Assembly (NCBI GenBank): GCA_961205875.1
Contig: OY540821.1
Location: 434,001 to 498,000 of the forward strand
Length of the DNA stretch: 64,000 nt
DNA from: Sialis fuliginosa
Lineage: Eukaryota > Arthropoda > Insecta > Megaloptera > Sialidae
Direction: 5' to 3'
The stretch's first letter is position 1; every line of letters begins with the position of its first letter. Made by a program: the position numbers and the translations under genes. Of this stretch, positions 20,690 to 31,298 are shown one piece after another. The notes below the pieces were generated by a model. The model was not told where the DNA came from. It ran no database searches and worked only from the letters and a program-made list of their open reading frames with translations.

Positions 20690-21960
20690 AAAATAATATC
20701 CTTATACTAAATCCCTTTTTATCTAAAATCTAAATCTTTCATTCAAATCCTTTCACAACCTTTATTCTATATTTATTATTTCTTTTCTTTTTTTAAACAA
20801 AAATCTTTCTTTTTCAAATACAAAAATCTTAAAACTAAATTCTTAAATCTAAACAACTTATCTTAATTTCAGAAGTCAACCTATATTTTCATTCTTCCAA
20901 ATTTTTCATTATTATGTCGAATTAATTGTAATTTTAAATTCTGGTACTGGTCCACTGTTCTTCAAACTATCAAATAATCCCTTGATTACTGCACTGGTCC
21001 ACTGTTCCGCTTTCGCTATATGTCTATCTTTGTTTAACTTATACTTTGCGTACTGTCACTGTTCACCTCTCTCACACATATTCAAACAACTGCTTTTATT
21101 TGTAACAATTGTCTTTTATTTATTTTATTTATTGTCTTTCGTCGTTTTATTTTATGCTTCTTGTTAAATAATTTCGATGATTTTATTTAAATGCACTTTA
21201 ATATTATTTATTAACATATAATTGGTTAGTCTTTATTTTTTATTTATTTACTATTTGTTTAACTGTTTAAATTTGTTGATGATGGATAATTTAATCTTTT
21301 ATTTGTTATTATTTATTTTAAAACTTCTTTATTTCAATGTTATTTCATGTTTTCCCATTTTACGTAGTTTTATTGTTTTAAATAACTTTTTCTATTGTCA
21401 CATATTTTATTCGTTATATTTTTTATATTGTCTATTTCTGTTGCACTCATTTACATTTCAGGTCTTCTCTTTCTGTCCCACTACTTTTTATCGATGCTAT
21501 TTTATTGTTTAAATTTATTTATTTATTAATCTCTCCTCGTCGATTTCTTTTTGTTTAACATTTATTTTATTCACTATTTCTTATTTTTACTTTCTTCATT
21601 CACCAAATACTTTATTTATTCTTTATGCCGTTTTAAACTTTGTTATATCTCTTCTATTCTTAAATTCGCTGCGTAGCTTCTTTTATATCTTATTATAACT
21701 ATTATTTTAACACTTTAATTCACTTTTTCCATATACTTTTTCTATATCTTTGTTTTAAATATTCAATCTCCCATTATCAAACTATAACGAACTTCATATA
21801 TCAATTTTTCTCTCTAAAACGACTCTCCCCAACGACTCCTAAACTCGTTCTTACTCAGTTTTCTGCACTTCACCCCTTTCTCTCCGACACCTTCACAAAT
21901 CTATCCCCACTAATCTGTCTGGATTGTTTTTTGTGTGTTACAAATATTTAGTGGTATTAA
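20690..21960. other. Long pyrimidine-rich tract, strongly strand-asymmetric
   Basis: About 1.27 kb in which the plus strand is mostly T and C, with very few G. It gives hydrophobic open frames (20982-21164, 21222-21509) that are composition artefacts (Leu/Phe/Tyr/Ser). A similar tract lies at 41180-41850. It could be the complement of an A/G-rich untranslated or gag region of a retroelement. No motif supports a gene. Confidence 0.5.
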
Positions 21961-22042
21961 AACAATTTTTTCCTTTTATGCAGAATCTAAGTCCTTATTT
22001 ATATTTTAAATTGAATTCTGAGGGGTGTACCTATTTGACCTC

Positions 22043-22105
22043 TCACAATTCGTACTCTTTGTAGAGCTCCACTAATTTTAGGGTTTCTTCTTCTGTCCAC
22101 TTCAT
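22043..22105 (-). other. Possible first exon of a MADF/Myb-SANT-like protein
   Basis: Minus-strand ATG at 22103-22105 opens MKWTEEETLKLVELYKEYEL then TGA. The WTEEE...LVxLYxxY start is characteristic of Myb/SANT-like or MADF DNA-binding domains, including PIF/Harbinger accessory proteins. The second half of the domain is not visible downstream, so this is a fragment or a first exon. Low confidence because it is only 20 residues. Confidence 0.35.
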
Positions 22106-22305
22106 TTTTAATGATATCAAAAATATTAATTCGGGACAAGAAAAACAAATAACAATCCACAACAATAATAATAATTCAATTCACAACAATCAAAACAAAC
22201 AACTAAATTTTTAAATGTTTAAATTTGGCACCTCATACATTTTTCCTAATTTTACACCAGTAAAAAATTCTACGTTGCCTGGACTACATGTGATACGTAA
22301 ATATT

Positions 22306-23230
22306 TCGCACCCGACTACTCTACTCTACTGCAATAATAAAACAGTTTACACTGGTAGTGTTGGTAAAGTGGTGGGGGAAATCGGCGGTAGAGTTACTAT
22401 ACCAGTGCTATCCTCTAAACTCTACCGACTACTATCTTTAGTAGAGTTGGGCATTTTAGTTCATGACAGAGAGCGCTTCTTATAGTTCTTTAATGAACTA
22501 GTTCGTTCTTCTAGTTCTTTTAGTTCATAGAATTTTTTCCGGACGATACGATTACAATTTATTGATTTAGATATATTGGATTGTTGGAATTTAATTAGTA
22601 ATTTTGTATTACTATTTTTTTTCATCAAACAATAGAAATGTAAACTACTGCAATTTTAAATTCGTTATTAATTTATAGACAAGATCGATATTTTTAAAAG
22701 TATATATTTGCAATAATCTTCTTTTTTTTTTTAAATCGAACCCTCGATATATGGAAATTTTGAAATATTTTCAATGATACATTATTTATTGTATTGTAAT
22801 TTAAGCAATATATTTCAATTTCACTAAAATCTGTGATATTCCTTTTTGTTGATTGTCATAAAATAATATAAAAATCACGTGCTTTTGACAGACATATTGC
22901 ATTCTTTTGAACAAAAAAATTCAATATAATATATCTTTAGTAATATAAATTCAAAATTGGTAATAAAGTATTGAAAACGTAAATTATTAAACATAAAAAT
23001 CGTACAATCTCATTTTTAGAACAGTGTATTTGAAGTGTATCGGGAACTATTGAACTAAAAGAGCGGAGCGCATACGAACTAGTTCGTCTAGTTCTCGTGT
23101 GGGAGCGCTCTTTTCAACTAGTTCGTTCGTGAACTACACAAGTCTAATCTTTAGTACCTACTCTACTTCCACTATCCCAAAAGTGTTTACATTAGGCGAG
23201 TAACGGTAGAGTACTTACTCTACCTCCGTA
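22306..23230. repeat. Old repeat with scattered TAGAGTA motifs, host of a hAT MITE
   Basis: CTACTCTACTCTACTG at about 22312 and mirrored GTAGAGT motifs up to 23230 suggest a decayed inverted element. The hAT MITE at 22442-23146 inserted in its middle. Borders are unclear. Confidence 0.35.
22442..23146. mobile_element. 705-bp hAT MITE (copy 1) with 8-bp TSD
   Basis: ATCTTTAG at 22434-22441 and 23147-23154. Ends TAGAGTTGGGCA / ...ACACAAGTCTA form hAT-type imperfect TIRs, with subterminal GAACTAGTTCG motifs repeated in both orientations. No ORF. A truncated second copy is at 24363-24849 in the same orientation. Confidence 0.85.
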
Positions 23231-23548
23231 CTCTACTAATATTCCATATTTATTAATCAAAGTGCATTCGATATATTTTACTTAAATTTAGCCCTTATTC
23301 TAAATATCCACGACTAGAATTCTCACGACAATAATGCAATTTCATTTTCAGGAAAGATTCAATGTGTTTTAAACACAGTATTGACAACTTGTTCCGGAAT
23401 TCTTTTGGGTCTATTATGATGGGTTCCTCGTTTATCGTTGGCGATGAGTTATTCATTTCGGGACTCGTCTTTTTATAGTCGACAGTTTTTAACCACTGGG
23501 TTGATATTCCTAAAATGATATGGACACACATAAAACAATATTTATTTT

Positions 23549-24350
23549 GTGGGTACTAGGGCATACAAAAACCCGGTTTTCGGTTTTTCATAAAGTGAAA
23601 AACCGGTTAACCCAAGGCTTGTTTATAATTTCGTCATGAAATTCTTCACAAGACTTTGCAAAATTACACTTGACTTGCAATATTGATTTTATTGTTTCTA
23701 TAGACAGCTGCGTCTTATCAGATGTCCACAACTTATTAACGATAGAAAAAACCCTTTCCGTTACACTATTGATACCGGGTAAACATAAAGCAAATCCAAT
23801 TAATTTCTTCATTTGTCTGCATCGTATATTATTTTTTTCAAAATCTTGAAATATTTCGACCCACCTCATATATTCTGTTGGCGTTCTATCAAAATTCCAT
23901 TTTTTAATTTATTAATCAGCATATTTTTTTATGTATTATGTTTCATCAAAAAGTGCACTTTCTTCTTCATTCACATTAATTAAATTTTCATTATGCACCG
24001 AAAAATATAGAAAACTTTTTTCTACACATTGCCAATCAACACAATTTTTCAGACCGATCCATCTAAAACAATCAACATCTTCAAAGTGTGTTAAACGGAG
24101 TTCTATATATTTAATGCAGTTACTATAAAAACTGATAACACGGGAAAAAAGTACTTTTTTTTAGAACAACCATTTTCTTCCAAAGTTCTTAACTGACTGC
24201 CTACAGAAACCTAACTTATCCATTATTTCATTTAATTTTAATTTTAAATTATTTATCTCTTTTCTTACTTCCATAACAGTATTTTTTTCACCTTCAATAT
24301 TTTTTACTGCATCATGGAATATTGCTGCTTGACTGTGATTGAAATATAAC
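23549..24350 (-). pseudogene. hAT transposase C-terminal part with its 3' terminus
   Basis: Minus strand: AIFHDAVKNIEGEKNTVMEV, then WIGLKNCVDWQCVEKSFLYF, EYMRWVEIFQDFEKNN, and in frame 23588-23869 the dimerisation domain LCLPGINSVTERVFSIVNKL followed by LSIETIKSILQVKCNF, CEEFHDEI. This PGxNxxxERVFSxxN...LxxETIKxxLxVK block is the hAT C-terminal (hATC) domain. Stops lie near 23930 and 24160. The end TAGGGCATACAAAAACCCGG at 23549 looks like the element's terminus, so the gene is near its own 3' border. Upstream it runs into the MITE at 24363. Confidence 0.8.
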
Positions 24351-24362
24351 CATACTTCGGAG

Positions 24363-24849
24363 TAGAGTTGGGCATTTTCAGTGGTCTTTAATGAACTATC
24401 CGTTCTTCTAGTTCTTTTAGTTCATATAATTTTTTTTCGGACTATACGATGACAGTTTATTAATTTGGATATATTGGATTGTTGGATTTTTAATGTACAT
24501 ATATTTAAATTGTTTAATTAGTAATTTTGTACCACTATTTTTTTCATCAAAATATAGAAATGCAAACTGCCGCAATTTTGAATTCGTTATTAATTTATAG
24601 AAATGGTCGATATTTTCAAATGTACCTATATATGTATTTGCATGTTTTTAAATGTATATATTTGCAATGATTTTTTTTTTTTGTAAATTAAACCCTCGAT
24701 ATATATGAAAATTTTGAAACATTTTTAATGATACATTATTAATTGTATAGTAATTTAAGCAATATATTTAAATTTCATTAAAATCTGTGCATTCCTTTTT
24801 GTTGATTGTCATAAAATAATATAAAAATCACGTGTTTTTGACAGACATT
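24363..24849. mobile_element. hAT MITE copy 2, right end missing
   Basis: Starts TAGAGTTGGGCATTTTCAGT and follows copy 1 (22442-23146) through ATATTGGATTGTTGGATTT, CCCTCGATATAT and ATAAAATAATATAAAAATCA, then breaks at GACAGACAT where mariner sequence begins. Noticeably diverged from copy 1. The junction is either a deletion or a later insertion. Confidence 0.75.
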
Positions 24850-25139
24850 CACAGAGCAACAATTGTGGCCGAAAACAAAGCCAAAAACTCAATTAATACC
24901 AACGAGCAACCTCCGTATTCTCCGGATTTAGCTCCCTGTGAGTTTATCCTTTCCCAATCTGAAATTTTCACTCCGTGGAACTCGTTTCGAGTCGATTGAA
25001 ACCATCAAACTGAATTCGCAGGGCGAACTAAAGACCATACCTTCATCGGCCTATGAGAGGTGTATGGAGGAGTGGGTTAGATTGTATTGCAAATAATGGG
25101 AACTACTTTGAAGACGACAAAATAAATTTTGATGAATAA
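24850..25139 (+). pseudogene. mariner (DD34D-type) transposase C-terminal fragment
   Basis: IHRATIVAENKAKNSINTNE then QPPYSPDLAPCEF gives the DD34D third-Asp region (here Glu where Asp is usual). After a shift come SLRGTRFESIETIK, GELKTIPSSAYERCMEEWVR and the end at DEK-like residues. Several frameshifts and stops. Typical mariner C-terminus ending just before the TIR. A different TIR element directly abuts at 25140. Confidence 0.75.
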
Positions 25140-25848
25140 AGGACCCCGCAGTTTTTGATAGGGAAATGGCTTTCAGTCAATATCTTTGAAACCAACTGGA
25201 AAATATTCTCTAAATCATCCCGATTAAAAGTCTCAATGGTCGCAACCGCCTAAGTTCCCGAGGTCTCGCGTAAAGAGCTGTTTTGTACTTAATAATGCAA
25301 TAAAAAAATCGATATAGTACAGGACATTTTGAACAAAGAAATTAATTTTTATGTATCGTTTTGTTTATTTAATTTCTACATTTTTATGTTGTTAAAGTTT
25401 GCAAGTTCTAGCAAAACATCTTAAGGTATATGTAGTGCCGTCAGCGCCAGCTACTAGCGGTAGTATTAAAAATATTAAATTGTAAAATAAAAACAATAGA
25501 AAATTAGTTGTCATAAAAATATAACTTTGATTTGTAACACACTTATGGAACACCTTATATAAATGTAACTATTTTAAAAATATGCTGCTTGTCTAGCCTG
25601 ACAACTTTTGTATTTAAAGTTTTCTTCCATTTGTTATAATAAATTAAATATTGAACTTTGGAAATCTTGTACTATATCGATCTTTTTATTGCATTATTAG
25701 GTACAAAACAGTTTTTTGCGCGAGACCTCGGGAACTTAGGCGGTTGCGACCATTGAGACTTAATCGGGATGATTTAGAGAATATTTTCCAGTTGGTTTCA
25801 AAGAGATTGACTGAAAGCCATTTCCCTATCAAAAACTGCGGGGTCCTT
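25140..25848. mobile_element. ~709-bp element with ~185-bp inverted terminal repeats
   Basis: Left arm 25140-25325 (AGGACCCCGCAGTTTTTGAT...CGATATAGTAC) is the near-complement of right arm 25664-25848. TA occurs next to both ends. The centre is AT-rich and non-coding. Tc1/mariner-type TA insertion is the simplest reading. An ORF reading through the right arm is an artefact. Confidence 0.8.
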
Positions 25849-26033
25849 TAAATTTATGTGTTTTTTTACAATTCCGGATAATTTTTACAGAAGGTATAAT
25901 GTTATTCGTTTCAAAAGTTAGATTTTTTTGAAAATTATACAAATTTTTCTTTGACATCTTTTAATTTAGGTGCAGTTTATTAATATAACTTACGGCATGT
26001 AACTTTTTGTGCACATACAGGTGTTGGGAAAAT

Positions 26034-27560
26034 GGATAAGTATTTAATCAAGCGAAAATCTCGCTAACAAAAAAAATGTAAAGGTCCCAATAGCAAGCCT
26101 TCAACTAATATACGTGGAAAAAAGCGTTCCCTTGTGAGAGATAATGAAGGAACATTTAAATATTCAACAGAAAACCATATTTCTGTAGTAGAAGATTATA
26201 CAAACATAACATTTAATGATGTCATACTTTCATATGATATGGGTTGGAGCAAGAGAGACTGGAAGAAGCTATGACAGTTCAAATGGATTCGAAGCATTCA
26301 TCGGTAGTATGGCGGGGAAAGTTCTTGACTATTCGACTTGCAATAGAAAACGCAAAATGTGTGATTTAGGACATCCGCCAGAAGAATATGATTGTAGATT
26401 AATTTTTTTGGATTCTGCCAAAGCTATGGAGCTACATGTAATAGCTAAGTTAGTGAATTCCAGTTCAATTTTAGAATCGCAAAATGTTCAAGTTGGTATT
26501 CTCGTGAGCGATGACGAAAGTACAATAGTTGCTTGTCGAGTTAATGCTTCTCATTCCATAGTGAAACATTTTGGTGTAAACCATACTTCTGGAATTGTGA
26601 GAAAAAAAATTCTATAAAAATAGCAAATAATTCCGAACACTCAGAATTACACAAGGATGCAATAGTATACTTACATCGCTGTTTCACTTACGCTATGGCT
26701 GATAACAAGGGTAATAGTTCCAGTGGCGTAGATAGCTTTTTGCGATGAGGGGGGGGGGGGGATAAGGGGAATATGACTTAGTATTTAATCTAATATTTTT
26801 GGTTCAGGGACCCTCAATACGTGTAATTCCGTTAAAATCTCGAGTTCGAGAAGAGGTGGCTGAGGGGCCCACAAAATATGCAAAATTAAAAAAAAAATTG
26901 TTATAATTTTGAATTTTTTTTACGTATGTATAATAAAAAATATAAAAAGAACGTTTAAAAAAATTAATTTAAAACCGACTAAAAAGTACTCTTTTCGTAC
27001 TAACTATTGCATTTTTAAAAAAGTTGATTTTGTTCATACTAGAAGAGTTTAAAAAAATGTCTCTGAGTTAAAAAAATGTCTGAATTTTCTCATGAAGTAG
27101 ACTCATGGGGGGGGGGGATTGATCCCCTTTACCCCCCTCCTATCTACGCCATTGAATAGTTCAGCTATGGGTAATGCTATTCGTTGTATCACACACTCAA
27201 TAACCATAACACTTGTGGTGGTGATATGATGTTGAGAATATTTAAAGGATGCTAACACATACGAGTATACCATTATTTCTGGCGGTTTTAAAAATTCAAC
27301 GTTATTTGAAACTTTGAAAAATACCATCAATCGTTTGGCTTCCAATGTAACCAAATTCTATGCAGAAGCTTTCAGTAATGCAAATGAAAGCTTAAATGCT
27401 ACTCGTATAATGGCCAGCAAAGCTCCAAAATCAAAGTGTTTCAGCTTATCTGAGTTGGCAGTGGACTAAAAAAATCTAGGCGAAGAATACACCCAAAGCT
27501 AAATTTATCGCATGGAAAACACGCTTTGAAATATTCTGAAAGAACTAACCAAGTACCAAG
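26034..27560 (+). pseudogene. Mutator-like transposase-domain protein, split by a hAT MITE
   Basis: Starts MDKYLIKRKSR then a stop. Later TENHISVVEDYTNITFNDV, DMGWSKRDWKK, and in the longest frame (26216-26617) NGFEAFIGSMAGKVLDY, CDLGHPPEEYDCR, SAKAMELHVIAKLV, VGILVSDDESTIVACRVNAS. After the MITE: AMGNAIRCITHSITITLVVV, GGFKNSTLFETLKNTINRLA, ANESLNATRIMASKAPKSKC. The GKVLDY...H-DC-R...SSKAMEP...GDDDST...NEsLN..KAPK pattern is the Mutator-like transposase-domain family (Pfam 'Mutator', as I know it) found in insects and cnidarians. Several frameshifts. Confidence 0.7.
26721..27154. mobile_element. 434-bp hAT MITE with poly-G/C subtermini, 8-bp TSD
   Basis: AATAGTTC at 26713-26720 and 27155-27162. 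Ends CAGTGGCGTAGATAG / CTATCTACGCCATTG. G-runs lie just inside each end. It rejoins the Mutator-like frame (KGNSS then AMGNAIR) when removed with one TSD. Related ends occur at 16449, and an internal segment (GTGTAATTCCGTTAAAATCT) recurs at 34890. Confidence 0.88.
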
Positions 27561-28154
27561 TAGCTAAACAAAGGCGTATTCAGATAAGATAGCCAGTTTT
27601 CAAAAATAACAGTATGGCTTTAAAAAAATGACCTGTAAAGCATAGAAGAGAACATAAAGAGGGAGTGTACCTTAGAAAAGGAAAGATAATTACCTAGCGT
27701 TGTTACCATATCGCACCACGAAAAATCGCTCCACGGATCATGGACGTATCATTCAGATTTTAAAATAAAATTAATGAATAATACATGTTTTATATTGTCT
27801 TTAAAAATATTTCAGTGATAATTGATAACAGAGAAACGTCTATTTGGAACTATCATCTCTCATACATACTAAATTCAATTGTAATTTAAAACATATTTGC
27901 ATATTATAAATTTTCAACTGACGCCTATGGGATAATATGCGGTTTTGACAATTAAACAAAGATGGCCGCCGACAAATTTTAGTAACACTTTCATATACGG
28001 ACTAGCATTGGTTGTTATGTATCCATAGTCTTTCCTAATCTAAGTACTCTGTACTGTTCTCTTCTTGATCCTAAATCATATCTACAAATAGATCACAATG
28101 TAAAGGAAAATAAATATACGAAAATAGTTGGCAAGTAGTTGCGAATTTGCAGAA
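27561..28154. other. Gene-free stretch
   Basis: No supported gene or repeat boundary. Confidence 0.35.
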
Positions 28155-28815
28155 AAGGATGTAATGATCCGGGACAGATTTGTCTTAGGAATTAAGGACA
28201 AATGGATTCAAGAAAAACTTTTGCAATTCGCTGACCTCAGTCTCATTGATAAAAACAAAATTTGTTAGTCAATGGAAAGCAGCGTTAAATACATGAAATT
28301 AATAACGCAAATAAAATGGTAATTGGTGCAGTAAATAAAAAATTTAAAAATAAAATTTTAATAAAAGTAAACACAATAATTATAAAACTAATAGTGTGTG
28401 TGTAAACTGCGGAAACAAACATGAACAGTTTAAATGCCCTGCATACTATCGAATATGCACAAAATGTAAAAAACGTCGACATTATTATAAATATTGTTGT
28501 CAACATAAACATTGAAGAAGATAACAATGAACTTATAGTTTGGACAGTACAAGAAAATAAAACAAATAAACTCGAGTGGTTTGAAAACATTAAAATAAAT
28601 AATATAACATTATCTCTAAAAATTGACACAGGTAGTGCAGCTGATATTTTAAATTATCGTGATTTTAATACAAATATTAAAATTGAAAAAAAACAACAAT
28701 GTTAAAGTCTTACAGTGGTCATGTTATAAAAACTTGTAGTATTGTTCAATTAAAATGTTAATAAAACTATTAAATTTCATGTTTTGTGTGATGACTACAA
28801 TTCAAATGGTGTTGT
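28155..28815 (+). pseudogene. Ty3/gypsy gag (zinc knuckles) and protease fragment
   Basis: CEFAEKDVMIRDRFVLGIKD resembles the end of the gag capsid region. Then CVNCGNKHEQFKCPAYYRIC and TKCKKRRHYYKYC give two CCHC knuckles. The frame at 28421-28702 continues through a linker to LSLKIDTGSAADIL, which has the DTGS/A active site of a retroviral-type aspartic protease. A further segment FHVLCDDYNSNGVV fits the protease C-terminus. Stops at 28267 and in the linker break the frame. RT, integrase and LTRs are absent. Confidence 0.78.
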
Positions 28816-29344
28816 AAGAGCGCGCCGGTTGCTATTCGACATTCGTCAAGTGAACAATTAAACCAAATCATTATTAATGTATCAGTTACAATCAGTAGTA
28901 GTTTAGCCTCTTCATGAAATATATAAATACTTCCCTGAGTAAAACATAAATATCACATGGTGAACAGTGGTGCTTGTGAAATTAAATAAAACAGTTGTGA
29001 AAATAATAATAAACAAATTAACAACAATTAATTTTTGAAAATTAACAACGATTTTAAACATAACTAATAAAGTTAAAATTAAAAAACTAATGTGTTTAAT
29101 ATAATAATGAATTTAAAATTATTAAAAGAAATATTGTGTAAACAATCATTTTTAAAATAACGGTTAGACAGTTGCTGCGTTCACACCATCAAAAATAGAC
29201 ATTCGTATAGAACAACGAATTTCAACAGTGAATATATTGGGTCGTTCATTAAATTCTGCGGTTTTTTCGGTAGATGGCTTTTGTCCGTTGAAAAAAATAG
29301 CATGCATTGCCGGAACCGCGAGTTGCCGCATACCCCTTGAAAGG
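28816..29344. other. AT-rich spacer
   Basis: No gene. A GTTCACACCA motif near 29178 recalls the Harbinger MITE terminus that follows, perhaps an older relative. Confidence 0.35.
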
Positions 29345-29347
29345 TTA

Positions 29348-29486
29348 TGCGGTGTTCACACCAAAGAAAACAAAACAGCAACACGGTGTTTGAAAACACG
29401 TCGTATTTAAAAATGCATAGGCTTTATTGCACTTTTGTCAAAAAGACACGATGTTGCTGTTTTGTTTTTTCGGTCTGAACACGGCA
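29348..29486. mobile_element. 139-bp PIF/Harbinger-type MITE, copy 1
   Basis: TTA at 29345-29347 and 29487-29489 is the TWA-type 3-bp TSD of PIF/Harbinger. TIRs are TGCGGTGTTCACACC / GGTCTGAACACGGCA, continued by AAACAAAACAGCAACA and its complement. Identical over its full length to 41033-41171, which has a TAA duplication. Confidence 0.9.
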
Positions 29487-29516
29487 TTAGACAATTGTGC
29501 GTGCAATTTGTCGAAA

Positions 29517-29775
29517 ATGGACGATCAAAAAATGTATTTTCGGCACATTTTTCTGTTTACTTCTAGAAAGGAGTAAAAGCGATGGACGCACAACGTGAGA
29601 TATGTGACGTGTACGGGGACTCGACGATAAGTGCTGACACTTTCTAACGTTGGTTTGCGCGCTTTCGTTCCGGAAATGTGAACCTCGCTGATGCTGCCCG
29701 TTCTGGTCGTTCCTCCACCACTGACGACGACTAAATCTTAGCCGCAATCAAGGTTAACCGGTACCTGACGACGTA
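29517..29775 (+). pseudogene. mariner transposase N-terminal HTH part
   Basis: MDDQKMYFRHIFLFTSRKE, then after stops and a shift REICDVYGD, RWFARFRSGNVNLADAARSG and STTDDD. This is the paired HTH DNA-binding region of a mariner-family transposase (FRHxxLFYFRKGK...WFxRFRSGxxxLEDxxRSGRP). It stops at 29775 where a 4.7-kb element is inserted. The next residues (DTREIAKRIDIAHRTVVHK) are found at 34518-34575. Confidence 0.75.
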
Positions 29776-30233
29776 CACTGGGGCAAGAGACCTTCAAAGT
29801 TGGCATTAAATCGAAAAATGAAATATGCACATTTTTGTCTATAAGATTTCAAAAGACTACTAATTTATGCATAATATAACGGTACTTTAAGGGTCGGCGG
29901 CCCTTTTCCAATCCTCATTAGACTCATCAGTTGAAGCGAGTTATCTGCGAAGACTATTAATTTTATATCGTTGATTACTTGTTTTCGTGCTCTGTTTGAG
30001 TAGTGATTTTAGAACAATTTTAAACTTATATTATGGAACTATTAAGTTTAGGTATGAATTGAAATTTTATGTAACCACAAATTGAATTTAAATGCATGTA
30101 GTTTTTATAAAATGATCTACAGTAAAATGATCGTTTGATGTTAAATTTTATTTTCATCCTCAGACTATTAGTTATGTTCCAAGAGAGATTAAGCTTAATT
30201 TTTCGGTTTTTCTTAATAGTTATTGATTATATA

Positions 30234-30774
30234 TGTCGGAGCGTGTAATATTATTACATAAAATGGTGGCATCGCCACGTCTCGCACACTGTCATTAATC
30301 TGCTTTCCTTTCGTCGTTCATGAATAAAACAAACACAAATCAACAATATTGTCCTTTTATCAACATTAATCACTAAGTTACAATTACAAGATCACACATT
30401 GCCTTTTCATTAACTTCACAAGATCTTTAAATTATAGAAAATAACACTAGTTGAATGTTTTTATAACAATTATAAATACACAGAATATTATGCGACTACC
30501 AAACACTGTAATTGCAATTCAGGTGTGACATAACACATTTCAAGTGTGTCGTAACACGTTTAAAGACACGATAACGTAGGTCGATTGCCAAACCAGAACT
30601 GATTAACTGCCGTCTCTCCAAATTGACGATCTCTTCTCTGCCCCTTCCAATCGACCTCCCACTTAGCGTGTCTCCTGATCTGCTGACTGGTTATTGGTGC
30701 TGACTTCTGATTGGTCTGCGTCATTTCCATGTATTTAGCGCCAATTTGAACTAAATAATTTCCGCGCGCCGACA
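30234..30774. mobile_element. Candidate solo LTR, 541 bp
   Basis: TGTCGG...CCGACA termini with TATA on both sides (30230-30233, 30775-30778), compatible with a 4-bp gypsy TSD, although TATA in AT-rich DNA is weak evid​ence. The interior is GC-richer at 30560-30770. The minus-strand 71-codon frame at 30560 is unsupported. Confidence 0.55.
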
Positions 30775-30939
30775 TATATTATAGAACTGTTTCATTTAGG
30801 TGCTCCTTTTATATTCTAGTTTTGTATGGCTTATAAAAATACGGGTTTTGTACACAATTTACATATATTTTAATTATATGTTTATTTATAGGTACAAATT
30901 TGAATATTATGTTTATACAGAAAAAAAAAATATCGCGAG

Positions 30940-31298
30940 AAGGTCTGGAAGTAATGAAATTGAAGAACAATTTCATTTTTTTATAAAGGAAATAAAAAAT
31001 GAAATAAAAGGTGCTCGAAAAGAATTTTCAAGACTTAAAAAAAATCTGTCGTATTTTAAGTCTCATAACATGCAGCAACATAAATCAGATGAAAATTTCG
31101 AAAAAATATAAAGAATGGTTGGCTAGCTCAATATTATTACATCGGTTTACGAAGAAGAAACGTGGTCGCCAGGAAACTCCCTTTGATTCGAGTTCTGAGC
31201 AAACAAAGGGAAACTACAAAATTTTGAGGGACACTCGTGACTATATGAAGTAACGCAACCAAAATATTTGTTGAAATATCTAAATGAACAGGACTTAA
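30940..31298 (+). pseudogene. TE ORF, middle part (coiled-coil and GRQ..F..SSEQTK motif)
   Basis: Frames at 30939-31108 and 31011-31250 give NEIEEQFHFFIKEIKNEIKG and ARKEFSRLKKNLSYF (heptad-like, probably coiled coil). Then KEWLASSILLHR, GRQETPFDSSSEQTKGNYKI and LRDTRDYMK. The GRP-KxFxxSSexTKrrk pattern is one I have seen in uncharacterised TE proteins. The last frame continues EVTQPKYLLKYLNEQD and is cut exactly at TTAA 31295-31298. It resumes in the same frame at 34179 when the TTAA element is taken out. Role unknown. Confidence 0.5.

Noticed and set aside
20982-21512. Hydrophobic open frames resembling membrane proteins
   Set aside because: Produced by T/C-rich composition. There is no gene context, splice site or family motif.
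25651-25851. 66-codon plus-strand frame
   Set aside because: Lies within the right inverted arm of the TA-flanked element. The complementary arm gives no matching protein.
28285-28629. 114-codon minus-strand hydrophobic frame
   Set aside because: Shadow of the gypsy gag-protease frame on the plus strand, which carries real zinc-knuckle and DTGS motifs.
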